A stretch of 32,567 nt of DNA from an uncultured Bacilli bacterium (GTDB taxonomy: Bacteria; Bacillota_I; Bacilli_A; RFN20; CAG-631), in NCBI GenBank assembly GCA_947626825.1, contig CANQTM010000001.1, forward strand, positions 1 to 32,567. Reading direction: 5' to 3'. The position numbers were made by a program, and so were the translations under genes. Under the pieces are notes generated by a model, which worked only from the letters and a program-made list of their open reading frames with translations, was not told the DNA's origin and searched no databases. The stretch's first letter is position 1. The number at the start of each line of letters is the position of its first letter. This document shows positions 8,385-15,121 of the stretch, piece by piece.

Positions 8385-9551
8385 TTATTTGGAATTAATA
8401 AGTCTTTTAATAGCATCTTGCGCTTCTTTATTTCCTTGATTAGCAGCTTTTGTGTACCATTCAATAGCTTTTGTTAAGTCTTTTGAAACACCATAACCTT
8501 TTTCATAAAAAATTCCTAAATTATATTGTGCAATAACGCTACCTTTATATGCTGCTTTTTCATACAAATAAAAAGCTTTTTTATAATCTTTAGCAACAAC
8601 TTCTTCACCACATCTATAATAAGCAGCTAAGCATATTTGTGCTTGTGTATGATCTTGATTAGCTGCTTTTTCATATAAAGCAAAGGCTTTTAAATAATCT
8701 TTTTCAACACCTTTTCCATATATGTAACAAAGGCCCAAATTATATTGTGCATTTGCATTTCCCTGATTAGCCGCTTTTTCAAACCAGTAGAATGCTTTTG
8801 CATAATCAATGGAAACGCCACGACCATAATAATAGCAATTACCTAAACTGTTTTGTGCATAAGAATATCCTTGATTAGCCGCTTTTTCAAACCAGTAGAA
8901 TGCTTTTTCATCATCTTGAGAAACGCCCTGACCTGAGTAATAGAAATTGCCTAAACCGTTTTGTGCAATAGCATATCCTTGATTGGCTGCTTTTTCATAT
9001 AAAGCAAAGGCTTTTAAATAATCTTTTTCAACACCTTTTCCATATATGTAACAAAGGCCCAAATTATATTGTGCATTTGCATTTCCCTGATTAGCCGCTT
9101 TTTCAAACCAGTAGAATGCTTTTGCATAATCAATGGAAACGCCACGACCATAATAATAGCAATACCCTAACATGTATTGTGCATTTGCATTTTCTTGATT
9201 GGCCGCTTTTTCATACCAGTGAAAAGCTTTTTCGTAATCTTGAGAAACACCCTGACCATAATAATAACAAAGGCCCAAATTATATTGTGCTTTAGCATCG
9301 CCTTGATTAGCAGCTTTTGTGTAGCATTCAATAGCTTTTGTTAAATCTTTAGAAATACCATAACCATAATAATAGCAATCACCCAAACATATTTGTTTAG
9401 TTAGGCTATCTTTTTGCATAAGTATAAAATTATATAAATCTTTTTTCTTTTCTTCAGCTAGTCCTATATTCTCAAAAATATAACCATTACAAATTTTTTT
9501 ATAAAATTGTTCAACTGATTTAACAACTATTTTGTCATATTTATATTTCAT
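8385..9551 (-). CDS. Sel1-like repeat (SLR/TPR) protein
   Basis: 388 residues. After a unique N-terminal 50 residues come nine Sel1-like repeats of 36 residues (the eighth has 37), each with the pattern AQYNLGxCYxYGxGV.KDY.KAF.WYEKAANQG, then a short cap. Sel1 proteins are alpha-solenoid scaffolds for protein contacts. There is no signal peptide, so it is probably cytoplasmic. Repeats 3-4 and 6-7 are almost identical, also at DNA level (see repeat entry). ATG 9551 is chosen because GGGGGAAG lies seven bases before it; an ATG five codons upstream (9566) has no ribosome site. A promoter TTTCAA-17-TACAAT precedes it on the minus strand (9572-9600). Partner and pathway are unknown. Confidence 0.85.
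   Translation of the reverse strand: MKYKYDKIVVKSVEQFYKKICNGYIFENIGLAEEKKKDLYNFILMQKDSLTKQICLGDCYYYGYGISKDLTKAIECYTKAANQGDAKAQYNLGLCYYYGQGVSQDYEKAFHWYEKAANQENANAQYMLGYCYYYGRGVSIDYAKAFYWFEKAANQGNANAQYNLGLCYIYGKGVEKDYLKAFALYEKAANQGYAIAQNGLGNFYYSGQGVSQDDEKAFYWFEKAANQGYSYAQNSLGNCYYYGRGVSIDYAKAFYWFEKAANQGNANAQYNLGLCYIYGKGVEKDYLKAFALYEKAANQDHTQAQICLAAYYRCGEEVVAKDYKKAFYLYEKAAYKGSVIAQYNLGIFYEKGYGVSKDLTKAIEWYTKAANQGNKEAQDAIKRLINSK
8662..9163. repeat. 178-bp exact direct repeat inside the Sel1 gene
   Basis: Bases 8662-8839 and 8986-9163 are identical by eye, offset by 324 bp, which is three 36-residue repeats. The identity covers third codon positions, so this is a recent in-frame duplication or gene conversion and not protein-level selection alone. 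Confidence 0.9.
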
Positions 9552-9571
9552 AATATCTTCCCCCATTAATA

Positions 9572-9600
9572 ATTGTACACAAAAAAATATTTATTTGAAA
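9572..9600 (-). promoter_or_regulatory. Promoter of the Sel1-repeat gene
   Basis: On the minus strand: TTTCAA, 17-bp spacer, TACAAT (complement of 9572-9577). Confidence 0.55.
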
Positions 9601-9644
9601 AGATGAATTTAATATATAATCTCAATTTTGTTTATATTTAACTA

Positions 9645-9674
9645 TTGCATTATATTTTAAAGTTGGCATATAAT
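9645..9674 (+). promoter_or_regulatory. Promoter of small RNA copy A
   Basis: TTGCAT (9645-9650), 18-bp spacer, TATAAT (9669-9674). The conserved RNA block begins five bases after the -10, exactly as in copy B. Confidence 0.75.
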
Positions 9675-9678
9675 ATTG

Positions 9679-9732
9679 GTGAAAGTAGGACGGATGAGCT
9701 AATGACTCGTCCACAGCGCTACTTTCTTTTTT
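9679..9732 (+). ncRNA. Candidate small RNA, copy A of a tandem pair
   Basis: A unit of about 54 nt: conserved block GTGAAAGTAGGACG, two variable positions, then GAGCTAATGACTC, a variable part, and CTACTTTC followed by six T. GAAAGTAG (9681-9688) pairs with CTACTTTC (9719-9726), making the whole RNA one intrinsic terminator stem with an internal GAG/CTC stem and a CTAATGA loop. In this copy GACG (9689-9692) can also pair with CGTC (9708-9711), an alternative to the GAG/CTC stem. It lies in its own promoter-terminator unit and no plus-strand gene follows closely, so it is not an obvious leader. I do not recognise the family. Confidence 0.7.
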
Positions 9733-9821
9733 GTTTTGTCAATTATAAACATGGCCATAATTCTACCTATATAATTTAAAAAATCGTACAAAAATTTAAT
9801 TTATTATCAAAAAATTTAATA

Positions 9822-9851
9822 TTGACATTTTGTTTTAAATTAGAATAAAAT
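9822..9851 (+). promoter_or_regulatory. Promoter of small RNA copy B
   Basis: TTGACA (9822-9827, consensus), 18-bp spacer, TAAAAT (9846-9851), then four bases and the conserved RNA block. The flanking DNA differs from that of copy A, while promoter spacing and RNA are kept. Confidence 0.75.
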
Positions 9852-9855
9852 ATAA

Positions 9856-9908
9856 GTGAAAGTAGGACGAACGAGCTAATGACTCTTTCTTAGGCTACTT
9901 TCTTTTTT
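9856..9908 (+). ncRNA. Candidate small RNA, copy B of a tandem pair
   Basis: About 53 nt, offset 177 bp from copy A. The first 30 nt match copy A except at two positions (9870 and 9872). The next 9 nt differ completely from the 10 nt in copy A, and the last 14 nt (CTACTTTC plus six T) are identical. The outer stem (9858-9865 with 9895-9902) and the GAG-CTAATGA-CTC hairpin are preserved; the extra GACG/CGTC pairing of copy A is lost. Confidence 0.7.
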
Positions 9909-9941
9909 AAATTTTTACAATAAAAATATAACAAGATTCAT

Positions 9942-9973
9942 AAAAAAATTGATACAATCGTATCAATTTTTTT
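9942..9973. terminator. Bidirectional terminator between small RNA B and tRNA-Leu
   Basis: A perfect 14-bp stem (9942-9955 with 9960-9973) with loop AATC. One arm starts with seven A and the other ends with seven T, so it ends the tRNA transcript (-) and any plus-strand read-through. Confidence 0.88.
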
Positions 9974-9981
9974 GATAATTT

Positions 9982-10066
9982 TGGTGCCTGTGACCGGACT
10001 CGAACCGGTACGGAATTACCCGCTTGATTTTGAGTCAAGTTTGTCTACCAATTTCAACACACAGGC
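9982..10066 (-). tRNA. tRNA-Leu, anticodon CAA
   Basis: A class II tRNA of 85 nt including encoded CCA. The acceptor GCCTGTG pairs with CACAGGC, discriminator A. The anticodon loop CTCAAAA is closed by CTTGA/TCAAG; the long variable arm is CGG-gtaatt-CCG; the T loop TTCGAGT is closed by ACCGG/CCGGT. It reads UUG codons. Promoter upstream on the minus strand, terminator downstream. Confidence 0.97.
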
Positions 10067-10082
10067 AAAATTTCTAGAAATT

Positions 10083-10110
10083 ATTTTATCATATTTTCTT
10101 AAAAAAACAA
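10083..10110 (-). promoter_or_regulatory. Promoter of tRNA-Leu
   Basis: On the minus strand: TTGTTT (complement of 10105-10110), 16-bp spacer, TAAAAT (complement of 10083-10088) with an upstream TG (extended -10). The start would fall about 10 bp before the tRNA. Confidence 0.65.
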
Positions 10111-10167
10111 CTAAAATATTTTTTTTGCTTTTTCTCATCAAAAAAATAATTTATAATAATCTATAGG

Positions 10168-10251
10168 TATTTTAAAGAATACATTATTTAAAATATGATT
10201 AAAAGAAAGGAAATCTTATAAAATTACTTTTTTCTTTAAATAATTTTATAA
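10168..10251 (+). promoter_or_regulatory. Leader of the smr gene with two inverted repeats
   Basis: A 9-bp repeat (10168-10176 with 10187-10195) is followed by AAAGGAAA (10206-10213), then a perfect 11-bp repeat (10216-10226 with 10241-10251, 14-nt loop), then 14 nt to the ATG. The second hairpin thus lies between ribosome site and start. Confidence 0.5.
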
Positions 10252-10265
10252 ATAAGAAAAATTTT

Positions 10266-10511
10266 ATGAATAATAAAATTGATGTTCATAATTTAACACT
10301 AGATGATGCAAAAAAATATATTGTTCAAGCGATTAATATTTCATATCAAAAGGGATATAGTATTTTAGAAGTTATTCATGGTTTTAATAATGGTAATAAA
10401 ATCAAAACATGGTGTTTAAAAAGTGGAACAAAGTTAAATCATGTCATAAAGGTCGAATCAGGAGAAAATGAAGGAATAAGTAAATTTTTTATTGATTTTA
10501 AAATATTTTAA
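10266..10511 (+). CDS. Small Smr-domain protein
   Basis: 81 residues, essentially one Smr domain. The N-terminal DVHNLTLDDA (6-15) matches the LDLHGLT.EEA start of the MutS2 C-terminal domain, and VIHGFNNGN (36-44) matches the HGxGxG loop. Smr domains bind or nick nucleic acid and some act on stalled ribosomes; stand-alone short forms are poorly known. There is no good ribosome site next to ATG 10266; the nearest is AAAGGAAA across a hairpin. The next gene starts 37 bp later, so the two probably form one unit. Confidence 0.8.
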   Translation: MNNKIDVHNLTLDDAKKYIVQAINISYQKGYSILEVIHGFNNGNKIKTWCLKSGTKLNHVIKVESGENEGISKFFIDFKIF

Positions 10512-10548
10512 ATCTTTATAAATTAATCTAAAAAAGGAATGTAAAATT

Positions 10549-10917
10549 ATGAAAGAATTTTTTAAAAAAAGTTGGATAAGATTAACTATTTGTTTGATTT
10601 TTGGCTTACTAATAGTTATTATCAATAATTTAATAAGAAAAAATTGGAATTCACTTGATAATTATTGTGATGGCTTTTTTATTGGTGGCTTTTCTATAAT
10701 TTGTATTGGCTGTTTAAGTGTATTAAATTATTTTGGTGCCTTTGACGTTTTCCAATATACATTTAGAAGAAAGCCAAAAAACTCGCCTTCAGAAAGTTTA
10801 TATGATTTTTCAAATAGAAAAAAAGAAACTAGACATTCTGGAACAAAACATTTTATTCCATATTTTATCATAGGTTCTTTTTATTTAATAATATCTTTAG
10901 TTTTATTCTTTATTTAA
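10549..10917 (+). CDS. Small membrane protein, DUF3899-like
   Basis: 122 residues with hydrophobic segments near 12-28, 43-65 and 103-121. A central GAFDVFQYTFRRKPK resembles the aromatic-basic stretch following the second helix in DUF3899 proteins, which have no known function. ATG 10549 has AAAGGA upstream. It probably shares a transcript with smr. The stop overlaps the stop of the convergent histidine kinase gene by two bases, and no terminator separates them. Confidence 0.65.
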   Translation: MKEFFKKSWIRLTICLIFGLLIVIINNLIRKNWNSLDNYCDGFFIGGFSIICIGCLSVLNYFGAFDVFQYTFRRKPKNSPSESLYDFSNRKKETRHSGTKHFIPYFIIGSFYLIISLVLFFI

Positions 10918-12227
10918 TTATTAAATGTAATAGTTATGCAAGTTCCTTCATTTATAATAGAAGAAATATCAATTTTTGCATTAAGTAGTCTAACAATTTC
11001 TTTAACAAGACTTAAGCCCAAACCTAAGCCATTTTTATCACTTCTTGATGATTCTTCACGATAAAATCTATCGAAAGCATGATCAAGAGCTTCTTTACTC
11101 ATGCCAATACCATCATCTTCTATTTTTAAAATCACTTTATTGTTTTCTTTTGATAATGAAATATTAATATGACCATTTTCTTTACCATATTTATTGGCAT
11201 TATCAATAAGATTTTGTAAAATTCTTTCATATAAAACATTATCAGCATAAATTATTAAATCTTTTTCAATATTTTGTTTACAAGAAATATTTTTAATAAA
11301 ATGATAATCATTAATAAAATTAACAGTAATTTTTGAAATGTTGATTGGTTTTAATTCGATACTTAATTTGTTTGCAAAGCGAGTAAATTCAAGCAAACTA
11401 TCAGTAATTGATTTTAAGCGCATTGCTTGACGATTTATAACAGCTAAAGATTCGTTTTTGTCATTTATTTTGTTTGTTTCTTGAAGAGCATATTCACTTT
11501 CGGAAATAATAACTGTTAAAGGAGTGCGTAATTCGTGAGCAACATCAGATGTAAAACGTTCATGGTTTAAAAACATTCCTTCAAGAGCATCAAGCATTAA
11601 GTTGTAATCATCAGCTAATTTAGCCAATTCATTATCATCAGTAATTTTAGTTAATCTTTTTTTAATGTCTTTTGATTGTGAAATTTCATTAACTTCTTCT
11701 CTCATTTTATCAATTGGTTTAATGGTTCTTTTAACTAAGAAAATATTTAAAAATACACTTAAAAACATTAAAACGCCAGCTAATATAGATATAAAAATTA
11801 CTGCAATAAACCAATAACTATAGGTTGCAGAAATCATACCTCTTAAATAAATGTCGTTTCTACCTTCTAAAGAAATAGCAAAATCATAAACATAATATTT
11901 ATTATTATTTATTTTTACAAGTGAAAGTACTCCTTTTTGAATTGGCAAATCAACCATTTTTTCAGGAAATGATCCAGTTTTAAATGTACCATCACTTAAA
12001 TAAATACTAAGATAAACATCACCAACATTATAATCAAAACTATCTGGAACTACTCCTTTAGAATCGGCAATAATATTTGCTCTTGATGAAACAGTATCTA
12101 TTAAGGTATTTTTAATATTGCTATGTAATATTGTTTTACTTGCTGTTATAGAAGCAATAACAATAATAGAAGTTAATATAGATATTATTATAGAATTAAT
12201 TAAAATAATTTTTTTACCAAATTTCAT
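10914..12227 (-). CDS. Membrane sensor histidine kinase (OmpR-partner type)
   Basis: 437 residues. A transmembrane helix at about 7-29, an extracytoplasmic sensor part (about 30-135), a second helix at 139-164, HAMP (about 165-218), the H-box HELRTPL with phospho-acceptor H231, an N-box (LIDNANKYG), G1 (DDGIGM) and F/G2 (FYREESSRSDKNGLGLGLS). It autophosphorylates and passes phosphate to the response regulator encoded immediately upstream; their genes overlap by four bases (ATGA), implying coupled translation. The ligand is unknown; the nearby PepSY lipoprotein suggests an envelope signal. All catalytic boxes are present. Confidence 0.95.
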   Translation of the reverse strand: MKFGKKIILINSIIISILTSIIVIASITASKTILHSNIKNTLIDTVSSRANIIADSKGVVPDSFDYNVGDVYLSIYLSDGTFKTGSFPEKMVDLPIQKGVLSLVKINNNKYYVYDFAISLEGRNDIYLRGMISATYSYWFIAVIFISILAGVLMFLSVFLNIFLVKRTIKPIDKMREEVNEISQSKDIKKRLTKITDDNELAKLADDYNLMLDALEGMFLNHERFTSDVAHELRTPLTVIISESEYALQETNKINDKNESLAVINRQAMRLKSITDSLLEFTRFANKLSIELKPINISKITVNFINDYHFIKNISCKQNIEKDLIIYADNVLYERILQNLIDNANKYGKENGHINISLSKENNKVILKIEDDGIGMSKEALDHAFDRFYREESSRSDKNGLGLGLSLVKEIVRLLNAKIDISSIINEGTCITITFNN

Positions 12228-12892
12228 TCTTTCACCATATATCCTACACCACGAATTGTGTGAATTAATTTCTTTTCAAAGTTATCATCAATTTTTTTAC
12301 GCAAATAACGTATATAAACATCAATAGCATTTGATTCAATATAATCATCAAAGCCATATAATGAATCACAAATTGTGTCTCTTGTTAAAACAACATTTTT
12401 ATTTTTAATTAGTAAAACTAATAAATTAAATTCTTTTGCAGACAAATAAATCTCATGATTGTTTCTTAAAACTTTATGACTTTTAAGATCAACAGATAAA
12501 TCATCAATTGTTAAAATGTTATCTCTTGAGCCAACATTTCTTCTAGTAACTAGGCGAATACGTGCTAACAATTCATTAAATTCAAAAGGTTTAACGATAT
12601 AATCATCAGCACCCATATCTAACCCTTTAACAACATCACCACTTCCATCTAAAGCTGTAAGTAATATAATAGGAATATCAATTTTTTTAAGACGAACATT
12701 TTTTAAAAAATCAAGGCCATTCATAATTGGCATCATAATATCTGAGATTACAACATCAAAGTTACATGCGTTTAAAAAATCAAGTCCTTCTTGACCATTA
12801 CTAGCACATTCAACATTAAAACCATTAGCAATCAAACGTTTTTTTAGTACAGTTTTTAAACTTTCATCATCTTCAATGATTAGTATTTTCAT
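12224..12892 (-). CDS. OmpR/PhoB-family response regulator
   Basis: 222 residues. Receiver domain with acidic pocket (E7, D8, D9), phospho-acceptor D51 in VISDIMMP, the T/S switch in LLTALDG and K in IVKPFEF; the C-terminal winged helix includes AKEFNLLVLL. It binds DNA as a dimer on direct repeats. ATG 12892 follows AAAGGAG (12899-12905); a longer reading up to 12946 would run through the leader hairpin and is rejected. It ends in TGA, showing that TGA is a stop here. It has its own promoter and a leader hairpin. A likely target site lies before the PepSY lipoprotein gene. Confidence 0.95.
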   Translation of the reverse strand: MKILIIEDDESLKTVLKKRLIANGFNVECASNGQEGLDFLNACNFDVVISDIMMPIMNGLDFLKNVRLKKIDIPIILLTALDGSGDVVKGLDMGADDYIVKPFEFNELLARIRLVTRRNVGSRDNILTIDDLSVDLKSHKVLRNNHEIYLSAKEFNLLVLLIKNKNVVLTRDTICDSLYGFDDYIESNAIDVYIRYLRKKIDDNFEKKLIHTIRGVGYMVKE

Positions 12893-12909
12893 TTGAATCT
12901 CCTTTGGAT

Positions 12910-12939
12910 AAAAAGGCCCGACAGAATGTTCTATCAGGC
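12910..12939 (-). terminator. Terminator or attenuator in the regulator-kinase leader
   Basis: On the minus strand an 11-bp stem with three G-T pairs (12929-12939 with 12916-12926) is followed by C and five T. It serves the PepSY gene ending at 12974, but it also lies downstream of the regulator's own promoter and only a few bases before its ribosome site. Confidence 0.75.
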
Positions 12940-12952
12940 AATTCATAATTAT

Positions 12953-12981
12953 ATTATAACAAACATGTTTTTATTAATCAA
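12953..12981 (-). promoter_or_regulatory. Promoter of the response regulator-kinase operon
   Basis: On the minus strand: TTGATT (complement of 12976-12981, overlapping the end of the PepSY gene), 17-bp spacer, TATAAT (complement of 12953-12958) with an upstream TG. The start would be near 12946. Confidence 0.8.
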
Positions 12982-14662
12982 ATGATATGTCTATATCAAT
13001 AATATTACCATTTTGAGCATTGATTTCTATTGTGTATTCCATATCCTTTACCATAAATTTTATTTCATAGATAATCATGCCATCATCTTCTTCAAGTTCA
13101 ATTTTAAGCATTAATGTTTCACTAACTGTAAGACTAAAATGCTTTAAAGCAATTTCTAATGCTTTTTCTTCACTAATTAAATTTTTATTATTACTAAGTA
13201 ATTCATCATTTGAAAATACTTCACCAGTTTTGGCATCAACATAATAATCATATTCACGACCATTTAAAATGACTTCAACTTCATAATAATATTTTTTGTT
13301 TGCTCCAAGGCCTTTATCTTCTAATTCAACATCTTTAATTGTTGCATTTGGAAATTTGTTTAAAATAGCCTCTCTTGCTTGATCTTGACTAATTAATACA
13401 TCTGTATAATCATGATGATTATCATCTTGATTTTTAGAATTAATTGTTCCTGTTATAGCATCAACAATATATTCTACTTTTTTATTTCCTATTTTGATTT
13501 CAAATTCATAATAATACACTTTTTGACCATTTACATTTTCTTTTTCAACATCAACTTCCAAAACAATAAAATCTTGTTTTAGATAATCTTTTAATTTTTG
13601 TAAAGCATCTTCTTGACTTATGAAATTACTTGTTTCTGGTAATTTTTTATCATCATGAACATCCATTTCTACATCGATGATATCTCCAGTATAAGCATTA
13701 ATTTCAAATTCATATTCATTATTATTTGCAACAAATTCAATCTCATAGACAAATATGTTTTTTTCATAATCTAATTTTATTTTTAAAAAATTAATATTTT
13801 GATTTGCAAAATCATCGTTGAAAACAAATGAAATAGCAATTTGTTTAGCACTTTCTTCATCAATAATTTCATTGATATTATTATTGTTAACTTTTTCATC
13901 TAAAATATTTTTAGAATATTTAACAATATCACCATTAACTGCATCAATGTCTACTTGATATCGATAACTATCATAATCAAAACTTACTTTATAAAGTTTT
14001 CTGCCATTATTTAAAATATTCTTAATAGTTATATTTTGAACATTTTTTTCTTCAACACCAACAACATTAAAGGCAATGTTTTTAGCTTGCGTTTCACTTA
14101 TGTAAGAAGAATCGGCTGGAACTTTATTATTTTTTAATTTTGTTTTACTATCAACTAAAGAAAAATCAGATGCCTTAAATACATATGTATATTCAGCAGA
14201 TAAATCTTCAATTTCTACTTTATAAACTAATTCTCCCATATAAGTATCTTTATCAAAATCAAAACTTATAATATCATCTTTAGATATTTGAGATAAATTT
14301 AAAGCTTCAGTATATACTTTTTCTAAAATAGATGGTTCACTAACATTTTCATAAGGTGCTAGACTTGCTAAAACTGGAGTTTCTCCAACAATCACTTTAG
14401 AATCAGTAATGTTAAATGTTTGATCAATATTATATTCTAAGACTGATTGTTCAGTAATCAAAGTAACTAAATATGTTTCTTGTTCGCTTGTGGCAGTTTG
14501 ACTAATTACTTTTTCTTGTGGATTTATTACTTTAAAGGCTTTAACAACATCATCATTATACGATGGAAATTCTGTTTTATTAGTTTCACATGACGCCATG
14601 ATAGGCAATAAAAACATTAATGAAGCTAAAATAATACTTTGTTTAATAAATTTTCTTTTCAT
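12974..14662 (-). CDS. PepSY-repeat lipoprotein
   Basis: 562 residues. The signal peptide ends in a lipobox with C25 (IMASC), so it is a surface-anchored lipoprotein. The rest is a string of PepSY-like units: two degenerate ones (about 30-185), then five clear ones, each beginning like ISQEDAL/ISEEKAL and ending like ..YVDAKTGEV. PepSY domains often occur in exported proteins tied to protease control or next to two-component systems. It precedes the response regulator and kinase on the same strand. ATG 14662 has GGAGG eight bases before; an ATG two codons earlier and a TTG at 14680 are too close to or inside the ribosome site. The promoter carries regulator-like repeats. Confidence 0.85.
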   Translation of the reverse strand: MKRKFIKQSIILASLMFLLPIMASCETNKTEFPSYNDDVVKAFKVINPQEKVISQTATSEQETYLVTLITEQSVLEYNIDQTFNITDSKVIVGETPVLASLAPYENVSEPSILEKVYTEALNLSQISKDDIISFDFDKDTYMGELVYKVEIEDLSAEYTYVFKASDFSLVDSKTKLKNNKVPADSSYISETQAKNIAFNVVGVEEKNVQNITIKNILNNGRKLYKVSFDYDSYRYQVDIDAVNGDIVKYSKNILDEKVNNNNINEIIDEESAKQIAISFVFNDDFANQNINFLKIKLDYEKNIFVYEIEFVANNNEYEFEINAYTGDIIDVEMDVHDDKKLPETSNFISQEDALQKLKDYLKQDFIVLEVDVEKENVNGQKVYYYEFEIKIGNKKVEYIVDAITGTINSKNQDDNHHDYTDVLISQDQAREAILNKFPNATIKDVELEDKGLGANKKYYYEVEVILNGREYDYYVDAKTGEVFSNDELLSNNKNLISEEKALEIALKHFSLTVSETLMLKIELEEDDGMIIYEIKFMVKDMEYTIEINAQNGNIIDIDISFD

Positions 14663-14691
14663 TTTCATTTCCTCCTTCAAAATCTACCTAA

Positions 14692-14747
14692 AGTATATGT
14701 GAGAAACATTAAAAAAACATTAAAAGTAAATTAAAATGAAATTAAAT
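14692..14747 (-). promoter_or_regulatory. Promoter of PepSY gene with tandem 11-bp regulator box
   Basis: The minus-strand -10 is TATACT (complement of 14692-14697). Upstream, TTTTAATGTTT occurs twice without a gap (complement of 14704-14714 and 14715-14725), with two weaker copies to 14747. The form TTTAAT-N5-TTTAAT lies 10 bp from the -10 and replaces a poor -35, like direct-repeat boxes of OmpR-family regulators such as CiaR or PhoP. Confidence 0.7.
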
Positions 14748-14976
14748 TTTTTTATATTAAAACAAAGTCATAATGATAAAAAATAGAAGAATATAATTAC
14801 TATACTTATTTAAAAAAGTGAAAATACACAAAATAAGTAAAAATGATTACTAGATAAAAAAACAATTTTAATATTTTTTAAATTTCTTTTTTAAAGGCCA
14901 TTTTTATATATATAAAAATAAATTCCATAAATCGTCTATTTTAAAAGGCCCCTTAAGTCAAAAAAGAAAAAAAGTG
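14748..14976. other. Intergenic region without a gene
   Basis: AT-rich DNA between the regulator-type repeats of the PepSY promoter and the opp promoter. It holds an AT palindrome near 14900-14917 and two GGCC clusters (about 14897 and 14947), but no reading frame with a ribosome site. Confidence 0.5.
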
Positions 14977-15005
14977 TTGAAACTATTGCAAAAAAATGAT
15001 AAAAT
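14977..15005 (+). promoter_or_regulatory. Sigma-A promoter of the opp operon
   Basis: TTGAAA (14977-14982), 17-bp spacer, TAAAAT (15000-15005); start near 15012, so the leader is about 110 nt. Confidence 0.8.
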
Positions 15006-15011
15006 GGGCGA

Positions 15012-15121
15012 AAATATCACTTTTTGAAGGTGATATTTAAAGGAAATTAAAATTAAATTAAATCTTAGTTTCCGAATAAAAACTTTACTTTAGGTAAAAA
15101 TTAAAACGGAGGAAAAGAAAA
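15012..15121 (+). other. Structured leader of oppA
   Basis: The leader begins at a perfect 9-bp hairpin (15012-15020 with 15030-15038), followed by AAAGGAAA; a short TTTAC/GTAAA hairpin lies farther on. The true ribosome site GGAGG (15110-15114) precedes ATG 15122. No poly-U terminator is seen, so an mRNA-stabilising role is more likely than transcription attenuation. Confidence 0.45.

Noticed and set aside
9679-9702. Leaderless 7-codon peptide (GTG start) in both small RNA copies
   Set aside because: Both copies can be read GTG to TAA, with one silent and one replacement change, but seven codons and two differences are no evidence for translation, and the stem would hide the frame.
9645-9908. 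CRISPR array or known riboswitch
   Set aside because: Only two copies, each with its own promoter and terminator, and no cas genes; sequences do not match guanidine, preQ1, fluoride or c-di-GMP classes as I know them.
9972-10166. Open frame on the plus strand across the tRNA
   Set aside because: It is antisense to tRNA-Leu(CAA) and has no ribosome site; the tRNA fold explains the sequence.
12224-12226. Mycoplasma code (TGA as Trp)
   Set aside because: The regulator ends in TGA at the expected place with the usual ATGA overlap, and Trp is TGG throughout the window.
12118-12327. Plus-strand frame across the regulator-kinase junction
   Set aside because: Antisense to two certain genes, with no ribosome site.
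14677-14976. Small gene in the region before opp
   Set aside because: Short frames such as the one at 14772 close within a few codons and lack ribosome sites.
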